Part shown: positions 7,370 through 13,740 of the stretch, piece after piece | Position numbering within the stretch: the stretch's first letter is position 1 | How the letters are laid out: every line of letters begins with the position of its first letter | Origin: CAWBKV01 sp041946675 | GTDB taxonomy: Archaea; Halobacteriota; Methanosarcinia; Methanotrichales; Methanotrichaceae | Reading direction: 5' to 3' | Assembly: GCA_041946675.1 (NCBI GenBank) | Contig: JBHGAU010000064.1 | Location: 1-17,815 of the forward strand | Length of the DNA stretch: 17,815 nt | Made by a program: the position numbers and the translations under genes | Notes under the pieces: generated by a model | Database searches by the model: none | The model's input: only the letters and a program-made list of their open reading frames with translations | What the model was told of the DNA's origin: nothing

Positions 7370-7447
7370 CCGCCCCCCATTCCAAACTGATGGAGAGATC
7401 TGTATCCCAGTCTTGATGAAGCTTTCCGCAAATGCATTATCGTATGG
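7364..7447 (-). pseudogene. IS3-family transposase tail fragment
   Basis: The minus-strand frame reads PYDNAFAESFIKT (7447-7409), the signature near the catalytic Glu of IS3-family integrase-core transposases (the usual form is NPYDNAFAESFFKTLK). After that it loses similarity (GIQISPSVWNGGRL) and stops at 7364-7366. Only about 13 residues are recognisable, so this is a scrap, not a functional gene. It continues directly, in the same frame, from the group II intron fragment (RSYNWD then PYDNAF), which marks a recombination junction. Chance resemblance is possible but unlikely for this motif. Confidence 0.5.
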
Positions 7448-7628
7448 GTCCCAGTTGTAACTTCTTTTCTGGCCTCTTTCTGTTTATCCATTTGAAGGCC
7501 AGTCTCACTGCTTGATAGTAGTAACTTTGTAACCACTGCATATTACCGCTCATTCCATAGTAGTGGTAATGCCCAACCATCTTTTGCCTCAGCACTTGCC
7601 ACCATTTCTGTCGGAACTTCTTGCCAGA
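7448..7628 (-). pseudogene. ltrA: Group II intron reverse transcriptase/maturase, C-terminal remnant
   Basis: Read on the minus strand, the segment matches the end of group II intron-encoded proteins: GKKFRQKWWQVLRQ, then KMVGHYHYYGMSGN (the family pattern is LRGHYNYYGVSGN), then QAVRLAFKWINRK (family: FKWLNRRSQ). A one-base frameshift near 7466 is needed to continue into RSYNWD, the usual following residues. The reverse transcriptase core (YADD box) is absent, so only about the last 60 residues survive. The upstream boundary with the TnpB remnant falls near VGRKIS (about 7629-7640), where both families could contribute residues. No intron RNA domain V was recognised. It cannot encode an active protein. 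Confidence 0.7.
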
Positions 7629-7792
7629 TATCTTTCGTCCTACTTTGAGTTTAGCTTTTCGCCTATTGGCCGAGCCTTTCTTTTTTCTGGAATCTCTGAC
7701 CTTTGAATCTCGGATAGCCTGGTTCTTCTCCAGCCTTAACTCGTCTGAAGAACGCTTTTGTTAGATTTGTCCAGCCTTCTCAATACGTCCTG
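7629..7792 (-). pseudogene. tnpB: IS200/IS605-type TnpB remnant, two pieces
   Basis: The first piece (7792-7699) reads QDVLRRLDKSN, then after a one-base shift KAFFRRVKAGEEPGYPRFKG, the N-terminal TnpB hallmark (family: FFRRVKxGEKPGYPRFK). The second piece (7697-7629), in another frame, reads SRKKKGSANRRKAKLKV, a TnpB motif normally about 130 residues further on. The middle of the protein is therefore deleted, and the RuvC catalytic C-terminus is missing. No TnpA, end hairpins or reRNA scaffold were seen. It is decayed debris of an RNA-guided-nuclease-related transposon gene. Confidence 0.7.
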
Positions 7793-7810
7793 AATATGGA
7801 TACTTGTTTC

Positions 7811-7951
7811 TCAATCTGGTTGAACCTCAAGGCATACAATCTGCACTTCAAGCTTCTCAGCTATCTCCTTGATGGATGTTTCAAGATCCGAGTAGCTTTC
7901 AAAATACTCCAAAAGCAACTTCTTAATTCCGTGGCCAAAGAAATTCTTCAA
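7811..7951 (-). other. Short open frame, possibly gene debris
   Basis: A minus-strand frame from a possible TTG start (7951) encodes about 46 residues, KNFFGHGIKKLLLEYFESY then DLETSIKEIAEKLEVQIVC, ending at TGA (7811-7813). It reads like a helical, charged protein segment, but I do not recognise it and there is no convincing start site or promoter. It lies just upstream of the TnpB remnant on the same strand and may be the 3' end of the gene the element landed in, or another fragment. Confidence 0.25.
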
Positions 7952-7963
7952 AGCCCTAAGAAA

Positions 7964-7976
7964 AGATTAATTAAAG
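7964..7976 (+). promoter_or_regulatory. Candidate TATA box for the sulfatase maturase
   Basis: AGATTAATTAAAG is centred about 28 nt before the ATG at 7999, so the maturase transcript may begin at or very near its start codon. There is no Shine-Dalgarno sequence of normal strength (only AACAGG directly before ATG). Confidence 0.35.
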
Positions 7977-7998
7977 TAAGCGAGTAGTTCGGAACAGG

Positions 7999-9291
7999 AT
8001 GACCCAGAGAAAAATGCTTCCTGGCTTCCATCTTTTAGCCAAGCCCACGGGAGCAGCATGCAACCTCGGCTGCAAATATTGCTTCTTTCTGTCCAAGAAA
8101 AACCTCTATCCTGGAAGCAATTTCAGAATGCCTGATGAGCTTCTGGAAATCTATATCCGCCAATACATTGAAGCGCAGCAGATTCCGCAGGCCACTGTTG
8201 CCTGGCAGGGCGGCGAGCCGACGCTGATGGGCCTGGACTTCTTCCGGCAGTCGATCCTTTATGAGCAGAAGTATATTCGCCCTGGGATGAACATCCAGAA
8301 TACCATGCAGACCAATGGAACCCTTCTGGATGACGAATGGTGCAAGTTCTTCCATGATAATAACTTCCTGATCGGCCTGAGCCTGGACGGGCCTAAAAAG
8401 CTTCATAATGCCTACCGTGTAGACAAAGCAGGCAGGCCGACCTTCGACAGAGTAATGAGGGCTGCACAGCTCCTGCGAAAGCATAAGGTTGATTTCAATA
8501 TTCTGACAACTGTGCACGCCGCAAATGGAGATCATCCATTGGATGTTTACCGCTTTCTGAGGGATGTTGTAAAAACAAATTTTATACAATTCATTCCCAT
8601 TGTCGAGAGGGATAACGATACAGGCTTTCAAGAGGGCGATAAGGTCACAGATCGCTCTGTAAAGGCTGAGCAATATGGAAGGTTCCTGATAGAAATATTC
8701 GACGAATGGGTAAAAAGGGATGTGGGGAAAACCTTCGTTCAGATCTTCGACATAAGCCTGGCAGCATGGTCCGGAGCGCCTCCGGGCATCTGCGCCTTTT
8801 CAGAGACATGCGGAACTGCCATGGCAATGGAGCATAACGGGGATTTGTACTCGTGCGATCACTTTGTGGAACCCAAATACTTTTTAGGGAATATTCAAGA
8901 GAAAAACATGGCCCATCTGGCCTCCTCTGAGACGCAACGGAGATTCGGCCAGGACAAGCTGGACTGCCTTCCGAAATACTGCCGCCGTTGCGAAGTCTTA
9001 TTCGTCTGTCACGGAGAATGCCCCAAGAACCGTTTTATAAGAACACCCGATGGCGAGCAAGGACTGAATTACCTCTGCGCAGGCTACAAAGAGTTCTTCA
9101 GACATATCGATGGTCCCATGAGGTTCATGGCCAATGAGCTCAGACGGGGTGGCGCTCCTGCCAGCATCATGAACTATATGAAAAGCGGCAAAATCACAGG
9201 AGTAATCTTCAAGCCCGGCAGGAACGATCCCTGTCCTTGCGGCAGCGGGCTGAAGTTTAAGAAATGCCACGGCAGAGCGGCTTCAAAATAA
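7999..9291 (+). CDS. Anaerobic sulfatase-maturating enzyme (radical SAM/SPASM) with SEC-C tail
   Basis: Cytosolic radical SAM enzyme that oxidises the active-site Cys (or Ser) of a sulfatase to C-alpha-formylglycine without oxygen. The CNLGCKYCFF motif (Cys21, 25, 28) binds the SAM-cleaving 4Fe-4S cluster. AWQGGEPTLMG (68-78) and NTMQTNGTLL (101-110) are typical of anSME. The SPASM part holds the two auxiliary clusters: Cys265, 271, 286 (GDLYSCDHF, with the candidate catalytic base Asp282), 323, 328, 331, 337, 341 and 360. The last 24 residues, GRNDPCPCGSGLKFKKCHG and a short basic tail, are a SEC-C zinc motif (Cys412, 414, 423). The 430-aa length is slightly above the usual 370-400 because of this tail. 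The gene precedes a cysteine-type sulfatase on the same strand, its obvious substrate. Confidence 0.92.
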   Translation: MTQRKMLPGFHLLAKPTGAACNLGCKYCFFLSKKNLYPGSNFRMPDELLEIYIRQYIEAQQIPQATVAWQGGEPTLMGLDFFRQSILYEQKYIRPGMNIQNTMQTNGTLLDDEWCKFFHDNNFLIGLSLDGPKKLHNAYRVDKAGRPTFDRVMRAAQLLRKHKVDFNILTTVHAANGDHPLDVYRFLRDVVKTNFIQFIPIVERDNDTGFQEGDKVTDRSVKAEQYGRFLIEIFDEWVKRDVGKTFVQIFDISLAAWSGAPPGICAFSETCGTAMAMEHNGDLYSCDHFVEPKYFLGNIQEKNMAHLASSETQRRFGQDKLDCLPKYCRRCEVLFVCHGECPKNRFIRTPDGEQGLNYLCAGYKEFFRHIDGPMRFMANELRRGGAPASIMNYMKSGKITGVIFKPGRNDPCPCGSGLKFKKCHGRAASK

Positions 9292-9331
9292 TATATGTCT
9301 CAATATTATCTATATTCTCTAATAAACACTT

Positions 9332-9388
9332 TATGCCATATATTTTTGGCATAACTGCATCTTCTGGGAGATATGGCAAATGCCATAT
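9332..9388 (+). promoter_or_regulatory. Paired inverted repeats around the sulfatase promoter (candidate operator)
   Basis: Two inverted repeats share the same core. IR1 is TATGCCA (9332-9338) and TGGCATA (9347-9353), enclosing a TATA-like CATATATTTTTG (9337-9348). IR2 is ATATGGCA-AA-TGCCATAT (9371-9388), a perfect 18-bp hyphenated palindrome. Their centres are about 37 bp apart. A TATA box inside IR1 predicts transcription from about 9365-9370, so IR2 would cover the start of the message. This arrangement fits a dimeric repressor or activator controlling the sulfatase. Confidence 0.5.
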
Positions 9389-9402
9389 ACTTTGAGGGCA
9401 TC

Positions 9403-11946
9403 ATGAGAATGGGAGGGATATTCATTCGTATATCCTCAGGTTTTATAGCGGTCGCCTTGGTACTTTTAATAATATTCCTTGGGGCCTCTATCAGCCCTGC
9501 ATCAGATCAAGGGGCTGGAAAGTCGAATTATCTTCAACTGAGTAACATCTCAAAAAATGACCAATTGGCAAATAATGCCAGTACAGGGGTCGATCTGCTC
9601 ACCAATAGGAGAAAGCCTCTAGCAGCAAACTCGAGCCTGGCATCTGCAGCCTATGGCGATGTCATTCAGCCCGATAAGGCCGAGACCATTATGGTTGTCA
9701 GAGCAAATAAAAGCGGTGAGTGCCGGCCCGTCGTAGGTTTAACGTACAAGGACTCCACGCCGTGCTGGCCTGAGGTAGCTCAGCCGCCCAAGGGCGCTCC
9801 AAATATTGTATTTCTTGTGCTCGATGATATAGGATACGGCGGCTTGGGATGCTTTGGCGGACCCGTAAATACGCCGAATATCGATCGCCTGGCGGCAGGA
9901 GGTCTGAGGTACACCAACTTCCACACCACTGCGATCTGTTCTCCCACTCGAGCCTGCCTGCTCACTGGCCGCAATCATCACTCTGTAGGCGTAGGCACTC
10001 TTATGGAATTTGCCACAGGTTATGACGGATACAATGCTCACTTATCAAAGAATGCTGCAACGATGGCAGAGATGCTCAAGGATCAGGGCTACGATACCTA
10101 TTGCGTGGGCAAATGGCACCTTGCGCCCTCAGCTGATATCAATGCAGCAGGGCCTTACGATGAATGGCCCACTGGCAGGGGATTTGAGAGATATTATGGA
10201 TTCCTGGAGTCCCATACCAATCAGTGGTATCCTGATCTTGTCTATGATACCCACCGCATAGATCCTCCAGCTACGCCTGAGGAAGGATATCATCTCTCTA
10301 AGGATTTAGTTAACCGATCCATTGAGTTCATAAATGATCAGAAGGCGGTCAGCCCTGATAAACCGTTCTTCCTCTACCTTGCATTCGGCGCCGGCCACTG
10401 GCCGCACCATGCGCCCAAGGAATATATCGATAAGTACAAGGGCAAATTCGATCAGGGCTGGGATATCATGCGAAATGAGACCCTGGCCAGACAGAAGGCC
10501 CTTGGGGTAGTGCCCAATAACACTGATCTTCCGCCGCGGGATCAGTATGTTAAAGCATGGGATAACCTGACCTCTGACGAGAAAAAGGTATACGCGCGCC
10601 TGGCAGAAGTTCATGCCGGATATGTGGATTATACTGATGAGCAAATAGGCAGGTTCATCGATTATCTGAATCAGAGCGGGCAGCTGAATAGTACGATGAT
10701 AGTGGTGCTCTCGGATAACGGCGCCAGCCCCGAGGGCGATGCCAACGGCTATACGAATACAGTGATGTGGTCTAACGGCTTCTCAGAAGGGGGAGATTCC
10801 TCTGGGTTCCAGGGCAAATATATTCCTGTATCAAACATCAGCAACATGCTGACGGAGATAGACAAGTTAGGCGGGCCTATGTCCTATCCGACATATCCTC
10901 TAGGCTGGGCTATGGCGGACAATACGCCAGACCGGCTCTACAAGTGGACTACCAATGAAGGCGGCGTACATGATCCCTTGATCATATATTGGCCGGCAGG
11001 GATCAATGACCATGGCAGCATTCGCGCCCAGTTCTGCCACGCCATTGATATAGTCCCAACAGTCCTGGAGGTCCTGGGGTTGAAAGCGCCGGAAGTCTAT
11101 AACGGTCTTCCCCAGAAGCCTATAGAAGGGATAAGCCTTGCATATACCTTCAACAACTCAAGCGCGCCGAATCATAAGATAGTCCAGTACTTCGAGATGA
11201 TGGGAACCCGCGGCCTCTGGTATGAAGGATGGAAGGCAGTCGCTTTCCATCACGTTAACTCTGGGGGCAACTTTGACAGGGACGTCTGGGAGCTGTATAA
11301 CCTCTCAGCAGATGTCTCAGAGTCACGTGATCTTGCATCGGCATATCCCGAAATGGTGAAGAATATGGAGGAGCGCTGGTGGGCTGAGGCTGGCAAATAC
11401 AACGTCCTGCCGCTTGATGATCGCGTTGGATCTCGCTACCCAAGCATTCCCGAGACTGGAAAGTTCGCCTATTATCCTGGAATGCAGAAGGCCATGGAGC
11501 CGGATATACCCGATACCCATAATAGCTCCTATAATATCACTGCATATGTCGATATCCCGAAAACAGGCGCCGAAGGCGTTCTCTTCTCCATCGGTGGACG
11601 GTTCGCCGGCCTTTCACTATACATCCAGGACGGCCATCTTGTCTTCGACTATAACTTCGTGGGCCTGAGGCATTATACCATCACCTCGAAGGATAAGTTG
11701 CCCACAGGGCCATCAACTCTGGGTTTTGCATTCAATAAGACTGGGGTTTATAAGGGAACTGGTACGCTGTTCATTAACGGCATACAGGAAGGCCAGAGAT
11801 CTATCCCCAGGACTGTGCCAACTCGATACTCCTTTGAGGAGGGTCTGGAGATAGGCAAAGACCCACAGACACCAGTGACCGAAAACTACACGAGCCCGTT
11901 CAAGTTCAATGGAACTCTGGAAAAGATCGTAATGGATGTCAAGTGA
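9403..11946 (+). CDS. Secreted cysteine-type sulfatase (arylsulfatase family)
   Basis: Exported hydrolase that removes sulfate esters, active after its Cys is converted to formylglycine by the maturase encoded upstream. From the ATG at 9403 (GAGGG 4 nt upstream) the protein has 847 aa. A signal or anchor segment (FIAVALVLLIIFLGASI) occupies about 10-30, then a Ser/Asn-rich linker to about 110. The catalytic domain has PNIVFLVLDDIGYG (metal Asp141-142), AICSPTRACLLTGR (formylglycine site Cys179), VGKWHLAPS (Lys237-His239) and VVLSDNGASPEG (metal Asp-Asn). The C-terminal 150 residues look like a beta-sandwich, as in long arylsulfatases of about 750-800 aa. The frame extends to an ATG at 9373, but that start lies inside IR2 with GGGAG only 2 nt away. 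Substrate unknown. Confidence 0.9.
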   Translation: MRMGGIFIRISSGFIAVALVLLIIFLGASISPASDQGAGKSNYLQLSNISKNDQLANNASTGVDLLTNRRKPLAANSSLASAAYGDVIQPDKAETIMVVRANKSGECRPVVGLTYKDSTPCWPEVAQPPKGAPNIVFLVLDDIGYGGLGCFGGPVNTPNIDRLAAGGLRYTNFHTTAICSPTRACLLTGRNHHSVGVGTLMEFATGYDGYNAHLSKNAATMAEMLKDQGYDTYCVGKWHLAPSADINAAGPYDEWPTGRGFERYYGFLESHTNQWYPDLVYDTHRIDPPATPEEGYHLSKDLVNRSIEFINDQKAVSPDKPFFLYLAFGAGHWPHHAPKEYIDKYKGKFDQGWDIMRNETLARQKALGVVPNNTDLPPRDQYVKAWDNLTSDEKKVYARLAEVHAGYVDYTDEQIGRFIDYLNQSGQLNSTMIVVLSDNGASPEGDANGYTNTVMWSNGFSEGGDSSGFQGKYIPVSNISNMLTEIDKLGGPMSYPTYPLGWAMADNTPDRLYKWTTNEGGVHDPLIIYWPAGINDHGSIRAQFCHAIDIVPTVLEVLGLKAPEVYNGLPQKPIEGISLAYTFNNSSAPNHKIVQYFEMMGTRGLWYEGWKAVAFHHVNSGGNFDRDVWELYNLSADVSESRDLASAYPEMVKNMEERWWAEAGKYNVLPLDDRVGSRYPSIPETGKFAYYPGMQKAMEPDIPDTHNSSYNITAYVDIPKTGAEGVLFSIGGRFAGLSLYIQDGHLVFDYNFVGLRHYTITSKDKLPTGPSTLGFAFNKTGVYKGTGTLFINGIQEGQRSIPRTVPTRYSFEEGLEIGKDPQTPVTENYTSPFKFNGTLEKIVMDVK

Positions 11947-11978
11947 TAAGATCCGGAATAAATCGGGATATATTCCAA

Positions 11979-12010
11979 GGTCCCGGCACTGGCCGGGCCA
12001 TCTTTTATTA
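11979..12010 (+). terminator. Terminator hairpin after the sulfatase
   Basis: CCCGGC-ACTG-GCCGGG (11982-11997) forms a GC-rich 6-bp stem with flanking GG/CC pairing that can extend it, followed by ATCTTTTATTATTC. It lies about 35 nt after the sulfatase stop and separates it from the transporter gene, which has its own TATA box. Confidence 0.55.
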
Positions 12011-12040
12011 TTCTATACACCGCATAAATACAAGAAAAAT

Positions 12041-12047
12041 TTTATAT
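12041..12047 (+). promoter_or_regulatory. TATA box for the AI-2E-family transporter
   Basis: TTTATAT is centred about 26 nt before the ATG at 12071, with no Shine-Dalgarno sequence between them, so the transcript is probably leaderless. Confidence 0.45.
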
Positions 12048-12070
12048 CTTATCAATCAGTCTAGTTGAGT

Positions 12071-13159
12071 ATGGCCACCGGTAATGGTCTCAGGGCCCTT
12101 GCATGGATCTCAGTTATTATTCTCCTCATTATCACCGTCTATATAAGCAGATTTCTAACTGGCACAGTACTGCTCGGCATATTGCTTGCCTATATGCTCC
12201 TTCCTGTTTATAAATTAGCCTTTATGAAAACAGGATCGGAGAGGAGGTCATCTCTAATTGCAATATTGATGCTATTGATTACGGCTGTCTTGACCCTGCT
12301 GGTCTTATATCTTATAATCTCACATGGACTTTCCGGCCCTTCGGCAAATATCACTAATAATATCACATCATCCAATCCTTGGGCGAATTTGGGTATCCTG
12401 CCCAGCTTTAAAGAGTCTCAAGAGATGGTCAACTTCAAGAATGCGGTTCAGGGCGGCATGGTCTCTTTTCTGATCTCATATATCGTTCCGGCTGTTGTTC
12501 ACGAGGTAGTGACTTCATGGATCATTCCCATTCTGCAAAGCAAGGCAGTAGATTACACATTGGCATTTCCCATCATCCTAATTCAATTGATTGTTTCGAT
12601 CTTTCTGGCATATTATCTGCTCTTGAATGGAAAGGATGCCGCTCTAAGGTCGTCAGACCTCCTTCCAGAAGAGCAAAGATGGGTTGGCAGATACTTTTTA
12701 GACGAGCTGAATGGAGTCTATAAAATACTCCTAACGGCGAACTTCGATATCGCCGCATATAATGCCCTGGTGGGGATCATTATTTTTTCTCTAATAGGAG
12801 TGCCTTTTTCATTAGCATGGGCAATAATGGCAGCTTTTCTATCTCTGATCAGATTCTTTGGGCCATGGCTTATCTTCCTCCCGCTATCCGTTCTACTATT
12901 CCTGACAAACGACGTTTCGAAGGGATTTTTCCTCCTTCTCTTTGGATCTGTCCTCCTGGAATATGTCCCGGAACACATCTTGCGGCCTAGCATATCAAAA
13001 GGGAGATCTCCCGTCAACATTGCCCTGGCATTTCTATCTTATGTGGCACCAATTTTGGTGTTTGGTCTGATGGGGATCGTCATAGGACCATTCGTGTATG
13101 GATTATTGATAGCAGCTTACAGAACCGCACAACGGTACAGAGAAAAAGAGGGAAGCTAA
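12071..13159 (+). CDS. AI-2E family transporter-like membrane protein
   Basis: Polytopic membrane protein of 362 aa from the ATG at 12071; the frame's earlier TTG (12065) is unlikely. The pattern of about eight hydrophobic helices fits the AI-2E (PerM/YdiK/TqsA) family: two or three N-terminal helices, a loop with PSANITNNITSSNPWAN (about residues 90-107), then helices with the family-like AYYLLLNGKDA and the C-terminal PEHILRPSISKGRSPVNIAL and GLMGIVIGPFVYGLLIAAY. Members transport diverse small molecules or ions (some are Na+/H+ antiporters), so the substrate cannot be assigned; the family name does not imply autoinducer transport here. It is downstream of the sulfatase but has its own promoter. 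Confidence 0.85.
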   Translation: MATGNGLRALAWISVIILLIITVYISRFLTGTVLLGILLAYMLLPVYKLAFMKTGSERRSSLIAILMLLITAVLTLLVLYLIISHGLSGPSANITNNITSSNPWANLGILPSFKESQEMVNFKNAVQGGMVSFLISYIVPAVVHEVVTSWIIPILQSKAVDYTLAFPIILIQLIVSIFLAYYLLLNGKDAALRSSDLLPEEQRWVGRYFLDELNGVYKILLTANFDIAAYNALVGIIIFSLIGVPFSLAWAIMAAFLSLIRFFGPWLIFLPLSVLLFLTNDVSKGFFLLLFGSVLLEYVPEHILRPSISKGRSPVNIALAFLSYVAPILVFGLMGIVIGPFVYGLLIAAYRTAQRYREKEGS

Positions 13160-13176
13160 GCCGCCTCTGCTAATGG

Positions 13177-13190
13177 CTCTATATATAGAG
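13177..13190. repeat. 14-bp perfect palindrome between convergent genes
   Basis: CTCTATATATAGAG is a perfect palindrome that overlaps the stop codon of the minus-strand membrane protein, 17 nt after the transporter stop. As RNA it would form CTCTA-TATA-TAGAG, a weak 5-bp hairpin, so it may assist termination; chance is possible. Confidence 0.3.
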
Positions 13191-13688
13191 TGTGTGGAGA
13201 AACAGAAGTATATTGCCTATAATAAAAAGCAATAGACCTAAAGCGCCAACAGTCTTCTTTGGCGCACGGTGAGCTATGAACATCAGAATATATGTTATGA
13301 TTGCCACTGCTATGACCCCTGCAAGGATCTTATGTATGGGCCCCAGGAGTTGCTTGGCAATCCTGTAGTAGTACATGAAGTACTCTGCCAGGGTCGATTG
13401 GTGGTAAAACATCACCTGGTATGTGGATAGCGCTATTATAGCAATGACAATTACCAGAAGCACCTTTCTATTGAGCTTCATGATGGCCTTTGCTGCCTTT
13501 GTGGACCGATAGAACGCCTTGGAAGTACGGTAGTCCAGGCGATCGTTTAGATGATCGATCTTCTCTGCTGATACGAAATACTCTACAGCCAGGAAGAGAC
13601 CTGCAAAGAAGTTGGCAATAATCCCTGCCTGCTCTAAATTTTTTTCATTTATGATAGTTAAGATCCATGGAATTTCGATGGATGGCAT
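13179..13688 (-). CDS. Uncharacterised membrane protein, four predicted helices
   Basis: I do not recognise a family for this 169-aa protein. It starts MPSIEIPWILTIINEKNLE. Hydrophobic stretches are seen at about 22-40 (IIANFFAGLFLAVEYFVSA), 76-95 (VLLVIVIAIIALSTYQ), 117-138 (ILAGVIAVAIITYILMFIA) and 147-169 (GALGLLLFIIGNILLFL). A basic cytosolic loop (YRTSKAFYRSTKAAKAIMKL) lies between the first two. GGGGGT 4-5 nt before the ATG is a plausible ribosome-binding site. It lies 52 bp downstream of the broken sulfatase on the same strand with no promoter seen between them, so the two may once have been co-transcribed. A topological role as a small integral membrane protein is all that can be inferred. 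Confidence 0.75.
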   Translation of the reverse strand: MPSIEIPWILTIINEKNLEQAGIIANFFAGLFLAVEYFVSAEKIDHLNDRLDYRTSKAFYRSTKAAKAIMKLNRKVLLVIVIAIIALSTYQVMFYHQSTLAEYFMYYYRIAKQLLGPIHKILAGVIAVAIITYILMFIAHRAPKKTVGALGLLLFIIGNILLFLHTLYI

Positions 13689-13740
13689 ATTACCCCCTTG
13701 AATGGAAAAAGGCAGGATGAGGACCTGATGGTCTTCACCC

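Noticed and set aside
7303..7536. 77-codon minus-strand frame (MVTKLLLSSSETG...)
   Set aside because: It is an out-of-frame reading of the group II intron/IS3 debris; the recognisable protein motifs are in the other two frames.
8035..8673. 212-codon minus-strand frame inside the maturase
   Set aside because: Antisense to a gene with complete radical SAM and SPASM motifs.
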